Source: Litoditis marina
Lineage: Eukaryota > Nematoda > Chromadorea > Rhabditida > Rhabditidae
Length of the DNA stretch: 64,000 nucleotides
NCBI GenBank assembly: GCA_964036275.1
Contig: OZ038437.1
Span: 6,763,804 to 6,827,803 of the forward strand
Reading direction: 5' to 3'
Position numbers and translations under genes: made by a program. Below the pieces are notes generated by a model. It saw only the letters and a program-made list of their open reading frames with translations. It was not told where the DNA came from and did no database searches. Shown piece by piece: positions 48,861 to 59,034 of this stretch (position 1 is its first letter; every line of letters starts with the position of its first letter).

Positions 48861-51800
48861 ATGAGGTTAATTCTGTGGTCGACAGTGGTGGTTTTCGTTG
48901 CTGCAGAACACGTTATTCTGGTGGGTTCCATGGGTAAATAGTCCCCCCCCCTACTCTCAAAAACAGCAATTAGTAAGACCAACTTTTTTCTTTCGGAATG
49001 CGCCCAATTTTTTCACGATTGCGCACGAAGTTTAGGGCGTACGAAAAATCCGCTGTCACTCTCGCTCAGATAGAACTGACGAGGAAGGACAATGAAGAAA
49101 TTGAAGAGTTGGTATAAATTGAAATATCATGGAATTTTGAACGGTTTTAGACTGGAGGGGCAGGCTCGAAACCCGCACGAGACATACTGTTTGCAAATTC
49201 AATATAAATTCTAGCGGTTGTCACGTATTTAATGAACAAACGACTGTCAATTATTAATGCCGGTGGCAGGACTAGAGGAAAATTATTCATCTTCATTATA
49301 TATCATCACGACGAAACCTGCAGAGCAAAACCGAGCCTTGTTCAATTACCAGGTATTCTGTCAATAAATTAAACGTCACATTGCAAGATAATATGAATTC
49401 AGAGAAACTGAATAAACCAGTCGGGAGTGTTGTTCAGTTGTTTCCCACTGGTTTGGAACAGGTTGAAAAGGACGCGAAGTACACGCGTAGCCTCACACCT
49501 TTGAGGGGGGGGGGGGGGAATGTAAACTATACTGATTCACTACCGATTTGTATTGAGTGGGGCGGAAATTGTAGAAGAGGTCCGGATATGCATTATCACC
49601 CCCTATTTTATATTGTGGAAGAGAGTCCTTGTTGTAGTTTTACATTCTCCCCCATTCAATCGAAGCGTTCCACGAAAATTGTGGACAGCCTGAAGAACTT
49701 GACGATTGAAATTTAGCATAATTTGCATTATAATATGCCTAAAAGACGGCACATAAACATTTTCACTGCGACGCAACACGACTTGGTTCTCGTTTGTTGT
49801 TGCACAATGTTTTTCTGAAAGTATATCCCTCTCGCAATTTGTCCGAGTTTCATGTGGGTGCGGGTGATAGTCCCCCAATTGAACATTTTGCCCGATTTTT
49901 TTCATATGCAGAAGACACAGGCATATACTGTTGGTCAATTGCACAGTCACGTGGAACATGTTAAACACAGCATAACTCAGAAACGTACAATGACAAAGTG
50001 TACAATTCCTCATTAGAGTGCGAACGTTACGTGACTATTCAACTAACTTCTTTAGTTTGTTCCATCAACTTTTAACACTCTACCGTAATCTGCTCATTGT
50101 CCTAAATTTTTGATAGTGCCTCCTGCATGTTTACTACTACAAACTCTAAAAGTTCCAAAAAAGATAATGAATAGTTCATTAGAAAACTTCTCTCAAATAC
50201 TTGAGGAAGTACTGTAGAAGGACATCGATTGGTGCAACAGAGTATAGTGTACAAGCCGTGTGTTTTGCAGGACTCTCCGTTTGTTCTTGGAGAGAACGAA
50301 ACTCTACTACTCCGAATCATCTATTCAGGCGAATCGTGGGTTTCAACAATCATCCACCCTGAATCATGGTCTATTGGAAAATAGATTGATATAGTTCCCA
50401 CCAATCCTACTGAGACTTCTACAGTAACCTCTCCAACTTTCCGAAGGCTTTTGTGAAGCCGAAAATTTAGTTCATCAATAGTCCTCTCGTTTAGTTACTG
50501 TACCTGAGAACAAGGATGAATTGCCAGAATCCTAAGCCTTTCCGATCATGGGAGAGTGCGAAAACAGTTTGGTAGTTCCAAAATCCTACTGTAGGAGTCT
50601 CAGTAGGACTGAAAAAGGCTATAACACTAAAAATATTTATTAGTGTGAAAAACGAGTGTATAGGAAGTAAATGATAGTTTTCGATAGAACGTGTACAAGA
50701 AGTATGAAAGAAGTTCAGTGATCGGTTATTTTGACGATAAGGCCATAGTCTCCTTATTCTGACAAACTGCTGAAAATAAGCTAGATCTTGTTAGTTGCAA
50801 CCAGAAGTGTCGGTAACGAAACATTTAGTATTTTTTTGAAAACGTTGCGAAATTAGCCGTTCTTCTCGAAATATCCGTTTATTGGACTCCTTTTATATTT
50901 CTTGTGTACGTTCTATCCAAAACTTATTTTTATCTCGTTTTTTCCACTAATTGAACTCATTTTCTATAGTTACGAAGTAAGTGTGAGTAGAGTGGAATGA
51001 AGTTACATTTGAAACAATGAATCTTAATTTTTAATCGAGAAGAGTTCCGAACGGTAGTAGTTTAGTACGACGTAGTTGGATCTGCGTTCATGTGAGAACA
51101 ATTTTTTTGCTCCGGGCGCGAATCAAACCTTTGTTCTCCAACCTGAATACAGCAAATATCCAATCCGCCATTTTATTAAGGTTTTTCGAAAAAGAATTAC
51201 GGCACTACATTTTTCTCGTACTTCTAAGGATCTCTGGGAAACCAGCAATCTTCAACGAATAAAACAACAAAGTAGAAACAGAGTTTTGACAGTGAATTTT
51301 AGTTCAACTCAAGCTTATATAAAACTTGTGGAACATGTCATGATCAGAAACGGGTATTTGTTACCCGTTTTACGTGACCTACCTCACTTTCGAACGACAG
51401 AAAACATTAAGTATAGAAAAATACACGTGACGGTTACCGGTAAAATGGAAAACAAAGTTTGCGTTAAATAAATTGATAATCGATTATATATTTTAGTTCA
51501 CCAATAAAACTTGTCCAAACCCGGTTTGATAAAGAAGTCACATGCTTGGGGTAAATTCCTTCTCGAACTAAAACCGAACCGATTCTTCCCGAACCAGTTG
51601 GGTTCCTTCTAGAACCGAACCAAAATCAGGACAACAAAGATAAAACCGAACCTATTCAAGTAATTAAAACTGTAATTGGTCGACTGCGTACCGTTTGTCA
51701 GGGTTTGGTTCGGTTTCATGTCGGTTTCAGTACGCAAACGGTTCGATTTCTTTCCGAGCCAAGTGGTTCGGGAAGAATCGGTTCGGTTTGGTTTGGGAAG

Positions 51801-53189
51801 AGTCGGTTCGGTGAAAAATTTACCCATGTTCTGTTTCAAGTGAGAACAGTTGCAGGAACGCTGTGGTTCGTCTGTACAGCAATTTCGTTACCTTTGTCCG
51901 ACTTGAACCAACCCAGGTAGGAAAATCCCGCGCAGCGCAGAGCGATGTGCGGTGCGTGATTTGTCTCTGAACTGTGGTCGTATTTTGTAAACTCAAAGAG
52001 CCGGGTAGGCTATTTGAGCAGAATTCAAGGAGCATCTACAAACTACTCATGCATTTGTTTTGATAATCAGTTTGCTGGTACATAAAACAGGCAGTTCTGC
52101 TCAGAATTGGCTGAAAAATATAGTGTAATAATCGTAAATTTAAATAGATATCGATCAGATAATACGCCATGAAGTCTTCTATCTAGAAAAGGTGAACAAC
52201 AATCCTGATTCTTAATATCAGGATTGTTATTCACTTAATCAGCAGTTCATTTTTGATTTGTTTTGGTTAGTGACATGTATGATGAACACCGCCTCGTAAC
52301 GGTGACATTAAATAATATGAAATGTGGCTAATAGTTTTCCTCAAAGGGCAGGTTTCAAAATGACAGTAAACTTCAAGAAAGACGTTCCAGACCACGCTGG
52401 GCTCCATAAAACCCAACGATCAGGGGAGCACACAAGACCAACATCCGCAAGTTTTTTCTCACGGAAAAGTTGCAGATTTGGAAATCTGGAACGAAAACCA
52501 GACCATGATGGTGAGAACAGAGGTCGTATGTACGTTGATCTCAATATATAGATCACCAATATGGTTCCTTCATAAAATTTTCGAGTCGAGTCGAACTCGA
52601 AACTTGGAAACTCAAAATTTTCCAAAACTCGAAAACTCGATTTTTTGACAAAGTCGAAAACTCAAAAACTCGATAATTCGTCAGGTGAAAATCAACTATG
52701 CCTGCCCGATGGGTGATGTTCATTCGGTGAGTTTACGGGCGGATTGGAATGTTTTTATATAGGTTTCGCTCTTTCCGATGAAACCCTATACGGTGTATCT
52801 CGTAGTTACGACCGACACCAGAGTACGTATGCTAGAAAATTCCGGCACCTCCATCCCATTCTGCGTCTCCTCAAACAAACGCTATTTCTCTGCTCTCATT
52901 CCGCCGAGATGTAAGAGACGATAAATAGTGAGGTAGAGCAACAAACGCAGGATGGGATGAGGGTGCCGGGATCTTCTAGCATACGTTCTCAGACTACAAC
53001 ACATATTTCGTGATATCCTATTTCACTAGACATTTCCTTTTTTGAATTGCAGGTTTTCTTCAACGGTGTGGAGTTCTCCTACAGCAAGCTTCGCTGGGAA
53101 CTTCAGGATGTGACGAGACTAAAAATTTACGAGAGCGCTGTAGGAACTTTGCGAATTGTTCAAATGGCAAAATGTCCGAACAATCATTA
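48861..53189 (+). CDS. Tentative secreted galectin-like gene
   Basis: Candidate exons: 48861-48933 (ATG, hydrophobic signal-like MRLILWSTVVVFVAA, phase 1 out); about 52342-52511 (phase 1 in, VNFKKDVPDHAGLHKTQRSG); about 52763-52822 (after TATAG, encoding VSLFPMKPYTVYLVVTTDTR); 53055-53189 (after TTGCAG, VFFNGVEFSYSKLRWELQD, ending TAG). The last two read FPMKPYxVYLVVT - VFFNGVEF - LKIYE - LRIVQM, which follows the beta-strand pattern of a galectin C-terminal half, but the sugar-binding HxR/WGxE residues are not evident. The join of the second and third exons is not settled (an intermediate exon near 52700 is out of phase), so the gene may be broken or mis-modelled. Confidence 0.35.
49924..50052. 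mobile_element. MITE family 1, copy 7 (inverted)
   Basis: ATACTGTTGGTCAATTGCAC, then CACGTGGAACATG, TTACGTGACTATTCAACTAA. Confidence 0.7.
50390..50623. mobile_element. MITE family 5, copy 2
   Basis: TATAGTTCCCACCAATCC at the left, CTACTGTAGGAGTCTCAGTA near the right end; about 235 bp and clearly related to 20653-20894. Confidence 0.7.
50630..52310. other. Intron or gap with low-complexity blocks
   Basis: A block at 51550-51835 is made of GAACCGAACC / GGTTCGGTT repeats in both orientations. A diverged relative of the CGCGCAGCGC left end of family 3 sits near 51929. No exon supported. Confidence 0.45.
52821..52990. mobile_element. Foldback MITE family 2, copy 2
   Basis: GAGTACGTATGCTAGAAAAT at the left and its near complement (CTAGCATACGTTCTC) at the right. 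It starts at the donor GTACGT of the preceding candidate exon, as if the element end supplied the splice donor. Confidence 0.7.
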
Positions 53190-53206
53190 GGGTTGAAGAT
53201 GTATAT

Positions 53207-53345
53207 CTCTCGGTCTCTTTCTCTCTCTCTGTTTCTCTCCCTCTCGCTCCGTCTCTCTCTCTCTCTCTCCGGCTCTTTTTCGCCCTCTTTTTGTTTCTCT
53301 GTTTCTCTCTCTGTCCTCTCTCCCTCTCTCTCACTATCTTTCTTC
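53207..53345. repeat. CT-rich microsatellite
   Basis: TCTCTCTC-type simple repeat just after the TAG of the tentative galectin-like gene. Confidence 0.85.
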
Positions 53346-53582
53346 TGTAGCTATCATTATCATATGAGTAAGGACTCGATGTTTATACTGAATGCCTGAA
53401 TGTGTACGTGGTAGTATAACGACAGTACTTGATTTTCGTCCGTAGTTTATTCGCTTTCATTTTTACGCTCTCGGTTCTAATTCGGGACATTTTCAATCAT
53501 CATTTTCATCGTTTTCCTGACACTGAAAATTTCTGGTTGTGGTTGTAAACAATAAAACAACTCAAACTTTTTTTGAACCAAC

Positions 53583-54544
53583 CTTGTAGCAGGATTTTGT
53601 CTCTGTGGAGGCAACTTAGCCGTCTTCACACAAAGCTGAAGGAAAACTGGGGGGTTTCCCATGAGAAACGTTTGGAACACCCAATATACAAAGCACTGAA
53701 TGTTTTCGAATTGTACAACCGTATGTGACGGTTTTGTCAAAACGTTGTGGACAGCGTATGATCAATTTGGGTTTGGCGACCGGCCAGCTGTTCTGCTTAA
53801 TCTTGACCGACATACTCTTTCGTCTGCTGACAAGTAATCAACAACTACTTGTCCCGCATCGCTTACCCAACCGAGCCATCTTCTGTCCTACTGGAGATGA
53901 TGAAAACTGTACTATAGGGAGTGGAAAATGTATACACGTTTCATCCTTGCCGGGATAGAACCGGCGAGCAGAATGTTTGCAGCTGCAGGGTAACCACTAC
54001 GCTACGGGAGCTCACAAGTGCCAAGCTTTCGAATCAAGGAGATGTGTTCGTACACAGCAAAAAATGAGATATACAGTACTCTCCCACCATCCCGTTGGCG
54101 ACGACTATGATGACGTTTCTCACGGATGCAGCAGTCGTTGAAAATTGTGTTGAACTTGAGTTGGCGTAAGGCAGACCACCGATGAACCGTTTCTGATGAG
54201 TGGCGTTCTCAGCTGACGATCTAATGAAAAACGTATTATTATACGTACAAACACTATTCCCATCAATACTAAAACAGTACAAACGCATTACGATTCCAGC
54301 ATTTACTACTCAAACGCTTTATTTGAATTTGCACGTAATGCGATATGGTGCCAGAAAGAACTCTGAACGCTGAATTTTGTTGTTTCAAACTCTCTCATGA
54401 CAAATACGATTGGACAATGTCTAGTGAGTGACGCTTTCAAACTACAACTAACCTCTCAACCTGTCTATCGCATGCCAAATCATCAGGACAGCCAGTGTGA
54501 GCAGAGGTTATGAAGAACAGGAACCAGAGAGCTGACGCTGGCAT
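53583..54544 (-). pseudogene. C-type lectin gene remnant D
   Basis: Three pieces of the lectin gene structure in order on the - strand. (1) 54461-54544: signal peptide and CPDDLACDRQ, 84 nt instead of 92, missing the end of the CxxxFDR signature. (2) 54124-54220: start of the fifth exon (FIGGLPYANSSST, with the usual Cys replaced by Gly). (3) 53583-53635: the 53-nt exon, with TAA (53616-53618) where relatives have Trp. Exons 2-4 are absent and SINE-like copy 4 abuts piece 2. Clearly non-functional. Confidence 0.8.
53925..54105 (-). mobile_element. tRNA-derived SINE-like repeat, copy 4
   Basis: Reverse-strand copy with leader GTCGTCGCCAACGGGATGG, A-box CCGTAGCGTAGTGGTTACC and B-box-like CGGTTCTATCCCGGC. 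It has replaced the end of a lectin exon in remnant D. Confidence 0.7.
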
Positions 54545-54549
54545 TTAGA

Positions 54550-56020
54550 GACGAAGCAGTACCTATTTCGAGAAAAAAATGGTGTTTTATCGGATAAGTT
54601 AACTATGCCACAAGTATTTGAAACGAACTAGCTCTAGCGTCAAATCGTCACCAATTAGTATTGATGACAGCAATTGAAAGCAAACTATTGGGTATGCGTA
54701 TGACTAGAAAAACGTGACTACCCCCGTGTTTCAGACGTGTAGGCAAATTATTCAGGTCCTTGCCTTTATGATGGCTGTGAAGATTAATTCTATAGGATTG
54801 AACAGCATTCAAATTCAAGTTTTCAAGTGTTAATAAATCAGGAGATGGAGCTGCCATTTTCCTCTTACAAACAAGTGTAACGATAATGCGATAATCTGCC
54901 TCAAATGAAGCTGTTACGTTACCAGGTCAACGACAAAAATAAACAGCATGGAGTGATCAAAACTCATAAGAAGCAGAAAAGTTGCTTGAAAGGTGTAAAA
55001 CAACTAAGCGTTGAGCCGATAACAAGCAAAAACAACAATGAATCACTAATGTTACGGTCTACTGTACATATGTTTTAAGTTAACGGGCAGAGTAGAAATC
55101 AGAAAGAAAAGCCACTGAGCAGGTTGAGACAAGAGGTGAGTTATGAAAACTTTTATGATGGAAATCATCGTTCGTTTTTCTCACACAGTACACGCCTGCT
55201 TTAGCAGTTGGGGGTAAAGGATCTCACCACTGAGTTTTTTTCTTTTTCTCTCTCATATATTTTTGTTCCTCTTCTTCTCTTGTTTTTATTCTGCTGTATT
55301 TGGACATTGTAGTGAGAGAAGAACAAGAGTGCGCGCAACGCACTCCCAATATTGATAACTGACGCACAGTTGCTGCGCGGCCATCACCAACGCGTGTTTT
55401 CAGTTCACCAGGTCATTTTTGCGCGGCAAGCTTGGAAGTGAGAGCCCGAACATAGCCGCGCGTCCAGGTTGAAAAAAACCACTGGGCTACCAGGGCATGA
55501 TTCCACTTCTCCATATTTATAGAGAGAAATACCATCAAGTTTGATAGTGGAAATTTGTACGTGGAAAGTTTGGAGGTCGGGCACGGTCATCACAAATCTA
55601 TTTCATGATATTCGGAATTCACTTACTGTTCAGGTTTGGGGGAAGTAGACAAGTATCGAAACGTGATTGTAAGCTTCTAATGAGAATATGTTACATTATA
55701 CTTGACGTCGAACATGTTAGGTGAATCAAACTATCATGTTTCAGTTCAGGAAACAACTTTTTTTCGTTTTTTTTTTCGTTCCAAAATCTCGGAGATGATA
55801 CGTCCGGAAAGAAGGATTTCGGAAAGCGTAACACATAGCGAAGAACCGGTTGCGTTATCGTCAAGTCTGCACCCTCTCCCCCTTTCCGGGTACTAAAAAG
55901 TAGTCGACAATTCAAACTGACCCTTGTTCTTTATTTTTCAGTATTCAGCACTCTCTCCTCTCAATACCCGCATCAACTTTTCCGATGTTTCAGCCTACAT
56001 CTTTGTGGAAAGGCAATTAA
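54550..56020. other. Gap with no supported gene
   Basis: Several short open frames but no exon with both splice borders and recognisable similarity. A promoter-like GGATAAG lies at about 54593, upstream of lectin remnant D. Confidence 0.4.
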
Positions 56021-56025
56021 CCACA

Positions 56026-56071
56026 AGATAAGAAGAAAAGACTTGGGTTTTCATTATCAATGAATTGATAA
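56026..56071 (+). promoter_or_regulatory. GATA sites before the orphan lectin exon
   Basis: AGATAAG at 56026-56032 and TTGATAAC near 56066-56071, 35-80 bases before the ATG at 56106, as in the intact lectin genes. Confidence 0.45.
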
Positions 56072-56105
56072 CAGGAGTTTTGTTTGGCTATTCTTCTGCT
56101 AGGAA

Positions 56106-56197
56106 ATGCGTGCAAACGTTTCATGTTCATTTCTGTTACTGCCTCTATGCTGGGCTAATTGTCCAACTGACACTATTTGTGAAGAACGTTTCGATAG
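56106..56197 (+). pseudogene. Orphan first exon of a C-type lectin gene
   Basis: Exactly 92 nt with the same end phase as the other first exons: hydrophobic signal segment (SCSFLLLPLCWAN) then CPTDTICEERFDR, donor AG|GTTAGT. The signature is identical to that of lectin gene C. No second exon follows; within 30 bases the sequence turns into a very GC-rich block and then into Maverick-side DNA. Interpreted as a lectin gene cut by insertion or rearrangement. Confidence 0.75.
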
Positions 56198-56221
56198 GTT
56201 AGTAGTAGTGTACATCCCCAA

Positions 56222-56330
56222 AATATACCACCCCCTGCGTCGCGGTCGGCAGCCGCGCGCGTCGCGGCCGCCAGCTGGCGGCGCCTGGAGGCAGCCTGGG
56301 GACAGCCCGCCGCTGGGGCGGCAACTACAA
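56222..56330. other. Extremely GC-rich island
   Basis: About 110 bases of GC-rich sequence with nested palindromes (CGCGGTCGGCAGCCGCGCGCG-like, CGGCCGCCAGCTGGCGGCGCC-like), unlike anything around it. May be an inserted element end. Confidence 0.6.
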
Positions 56331-56389
56331 AGACCAACAAGACTACAAATCTGAAACTACAAAGTTCAGACTACAAAATATTAAAATTA

Positions 56390-56490
56390 TTCAAATGTTC
56401 TAAATGTTTCAAATATTTAAATGCTCTAAATATTTCAAATGTTTCAAAAGTTTCAAACATCCAAATGTTTCAAAAGTTTCCAATATGTGT
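56390..56490. repeat. Short ATGTTTCAAA tandem repeats
   Basis: AAATGTTTCAAA/AAGTTTCAAAC units of about 9-18 bases. In style, though not sequence-identical, they recall the repeats at the Maverick end near 63300-63470. Confidence 0.55.
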
Positions 56491-56794
56491 ATTTCGCAAC
56501 AACTACCGTAATATCCCAAATTTTCAAATGCCTGCCGCCAGATGCCACTTTCATAGAACAATGGGAGAAGCTTAAGAGAACAATAGAGGTCACCAAAAAC
56601 GCCACTAGGCCCAAAATACCAACACTTTAACAAAGTTTGTTTAGCGTCTGGCGTCCAGACGGGGAAAATACTCTCTCGTTACTGTACACGTCTAATCCCT
56701 CTCTGTTTCCCTTATATCTTGCTAATCCCCTTCAACGGACCACTGGCCCCGCCCCCTTCAAGTGGGCCCCCAGGCATTCGTGCACACTACTGTC

Positions 56795-57237
56795 ATGTCG
56801 GAGACCCAGTTCCCTATTGCTCCCGCCTCCATCAAGACTGATGACGCCGCCACTACCCCCACAACTCCTGCGCCAGTCGACTTCTCCCAAATGCATGCCG
56901 CAAAGCTCATGGTTCCCGGAGCCCCATTGAAGAGACGACTTCCCTTCGCCGACAGAACCAACGTAAGTTTATAAAAGCTAATGCTTATAAATACCAATGT
57001 CTCAGCCGAAGTTAATGAAGACTCACAGACAATTTAGTGCATTTCCAGAGCGCCGTATCAACTCCGAAGCACGGATCAATCTCCAAACGCCAGGCCTTGT
57101 ACAATCTGCCGTTCGTCACATTCGTTCTCGACGCGTGCTGTCGTCAGACCCTCGTTGCTGAAGGCCAGAACATCTCCTTCAAAATGTGTGACGACTGCGC
57201 CGGCCGCAACCTCAAAGCAAGATTCCTCAACCCATAG
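56795..57237 (+). CDS. Small two-exon gene of unknown function next to the Maverick module
   Basis: Exon 1 56795-56962 (56 codons, donor GTAAGT) and exon 2 57049-57237 (62 codons and TAG, acceptor TTTCCAG) join in phase 0 to a 118-residue protein. The N-terminal third is Thr/Pro/Ala-rich (TTPTTPAPVDF), the middle is basic (PLKRRLPFADR), and the C-terminal half has a CC and a CDDC pair (VLDACCRQT ... KMCDDCAGRN) that could bind a metal or form disulfides. GC-rich, strongly biased codons contrast with the AT-rich surroundings and match the Maverick genes. AATAAA at 57452. Could be a Maverick cargo gene or a host gene; not recognised. Confidence 0.7.
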
Positions 57238-57239
57238 AA

Positions 57240-57708
57240 CGGTATTCATACTCGCCAAAGAGGGGCTTATCCCCGTTAAAATGTACAACCTCACCCCCAT
57301 ATCCTTTCCTTCACTGTAGTGCACTCGTACTTTTATTTATTCGTTTACAGGGGTTCAGGGACGCTTTATTCAGATATTTTCATACACAAAAAGCCTGAAC
57401 CCCTGCCCTTGTATAAATTGCCTGTATTATGTTACATATGTTTACCGCCATGAATAAACCTGCATACAACCCCAATCTTGTGTTCTTGTTATTGCCCTGT
57501 GGCACTCGAGGTCAGATACTGTTCTATTGAAAATTCAAAAACTGTTTACATAGCGGCACGCGATGGTAGCTGTCGCTACAATAGAAATTCAAAAATTGTT
57601 TATACCCCGCGGCATCCGAAGGGTCATCTGCTGACCCGCCATTGTTCCAACTGAAGGCATCTGGTGCCTGGTACAAAACAAAACAAATTTGAATAACAAG
57701 TTTATTGA
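57240..57708. other. Convergent intergenic region
   Basis: Holds the hairpin, AATAAA (+) at 57452 and AATAAA (-) near 57694, and a partial direct repeat (AAATTCAAAAACTGTTTACA versus AAATTCAAAAATTGTTTATA, about 57530 and 57583). Confidence 0.5.
57348..57402. repeat. Short inverted repeat in the 3' UTR region
   Basis: CAGGGGTTCAGG and its exact complement CCTGAACCCCTG, separated by about 33 AT-rich bases, downstream of the small gene and before its AATAAA. Could fold in the transcript. Confidence 0.6.
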
Positions 57709-59034
57709 TTAAATAATAGAGTCAAAGTGCGGGTTGCGACTACTATCAAGAGACAAAATAGTGTCAAACTCACCCAAAACAATTGCATAGATACCGCCAG
57801 CGGGGACAGGGGTTTTGAACTCCATCCTCAAGGATAAATTAGACTGGCGAATCATGTCAAACACCTCAGAGCTGTGAACAGTGGGGCTAATTTCGAAAAC
57901 ATAAAAGTTAAAACCATTCTTAAACATGTCTAGTGTTATTCCGTTACTACTGTCGCTGCGGGCATAACCCAAACCTTCTAACATTTGTAGATAGGCGTGA
58001 GCATACTTGTCTGCACCGTAATCAAGCGCCATAGGGCGGCTAGGTATAGTTCGACCGCTAAAATCGAGATAAATGTTCTGAAGATTAAAATGCTGAAAAT
58101 TAAATGGACTGTGCTTAAAATTACCGTTGAATGAAGTACTGTCAACAAGACCTACGATAACACGCTTAGGACAATGAGTTGTGAAGAGAGTATTAACTGG
58201 CGAGTCCATCCTGTTCTCCGGAATGAAAAATGAGCGCATCTGTACGGACGTCATGGGGTACTGAATCTTCTCCTGCGCTAGTTTAGTTTCCACGGCCACA
58301 GCAAAACCATCGGTCACGTCCCACTCCTGCACCAGAAGGTGAACATCCTCTACTACAAACTTCCTGTTTGGCGGCGTTGTGGTTTGGAGCTGCTCTATGA
58401 GGAACTCCGACGAGTTTGGGTAGGCGGTGAGTCGTACATCACAGTAATTCAAAAGTAGGCGCTCCTGGTTAAACAGATCGATGCTAACCGGAGCAGCTAC
58501 CTGACACAGCTTGCCGCCAGCTGTCATCTTACGTCTAGCTAGATGTCCGGCATCAGACTCCACGTTGTGCTTGGTCTCGTACCGGTAGCCGCCCACCTCA
58601 AGGCTTGAACTTTTGGCATTCTGGTCGTGAATGAGCGTGTTTTCCATATACGTTTTGTAGGCATGATTAACGATTGTATCATACACCATCTGAGAGTTTA
58701 TGTGCAGGGTGTACTGTCTCACAATGCTTGAGGCAATCGACTGTATGGGGGCATAACCAGGGGTGTCCAGACCGCCTTGCGAAACCGGAACGGCGGCACC
58801 ATGTTCGTCAGTAATTTTGAATGTGAACACTATCCAAGTCTTCTTGAGGTTAACAAAAGATTTATTATTTGAACAAATATTAAACTCCCAGGGGCCCATA
58901 GGTAGCAGAGAATTCTTAAGAGGTACGTGGGTCCATCGCGTCCCCAGCACACCGACTTGAGAAGGCGGAATAGTATTAAAATCAAGTTCAGGAAGAATAG
59001 TCTTGTTTGAGTTGACATCGATAAGTTTAAGCAT
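57709..59034 (-). CDS. MCP: Maverick major capsid protein (double jelly-roll)
   Basis: 441 residues, single open frame. The N-terminal part has the typical pattern of a Polinton capsid protein: a support region (NTIPPSQVG, then WTHVPLKNSLLPMGPWEF), mid blocks with QERLLLNYCDVRLTAYPNS, a VQEWDV-like strand, and late NIYLDFSGRTIPSRPM plus a C-terminal acidic strand. By family knowledge it forms the hexon-like trimer of an icosahedral capsid. The ATG at 59034 lies five bases after a TTTTAAG splice acceptor, suggesting a trans-spliced or operon-like message. It overlaps the stop of the upstream basic protein by one base. AATAAA follows near 57694. No frameshift seen. Confidence 0.85.
   Translation of the reverse strand: MLKLIDVNSNKTILPELDFNTIPPSQVGVLGTRWTHVPLKNSLLPMGPWEFNICSNNKSFVNLKKTWIVFTFKITDEHGAAVPVSQGGLDTPGYAPIQSIASSIVRQYTLHINSQMVYDTIVNHAYKTYMENTLIHDQNAKSSSLEVGGYRYETKHNVESDAGHLARRKMTAGGKLCQVAAPVSIDLFNQERLLLNYCDVRLTAYPNSSEFLIEQLQTTTPPNRKFVVEDVHLLVQEWDVTDGFAVAVETKLAQEKIQYPMTSVQMRSFFIPENRMDSPVNTLFTTHCPKRVIVGLVDSTSFNGNFKHSPFNFQHFNLQNIYLDFSGRTIPSRPMALDYGADKYAHAYLQMLEGLGYARSDSSNGITLDMFKNGFNFYVFEISPTVHSSEVFDMIRQSNLSLRMEFKTPVPAGGIYAIVLGEFDTILSLDSSRNPHFDSII

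Noticed and set aside
53156..53399. Ser/Leu-rich frames in the CT repeat
   Set aside because: Translation of a CT microsatellite.
54648..54857. 69-codon - strand frame
   Set aside because: No splice context and no recognisable domain; probably chance.
56222..56354. Extension of the orphan lectin exon into the GC-rich island
   Set aside because: The AG|GTTAGT donor sits where all relatives splice; the Arg/Pro-rich continuation matches nothing in the family.
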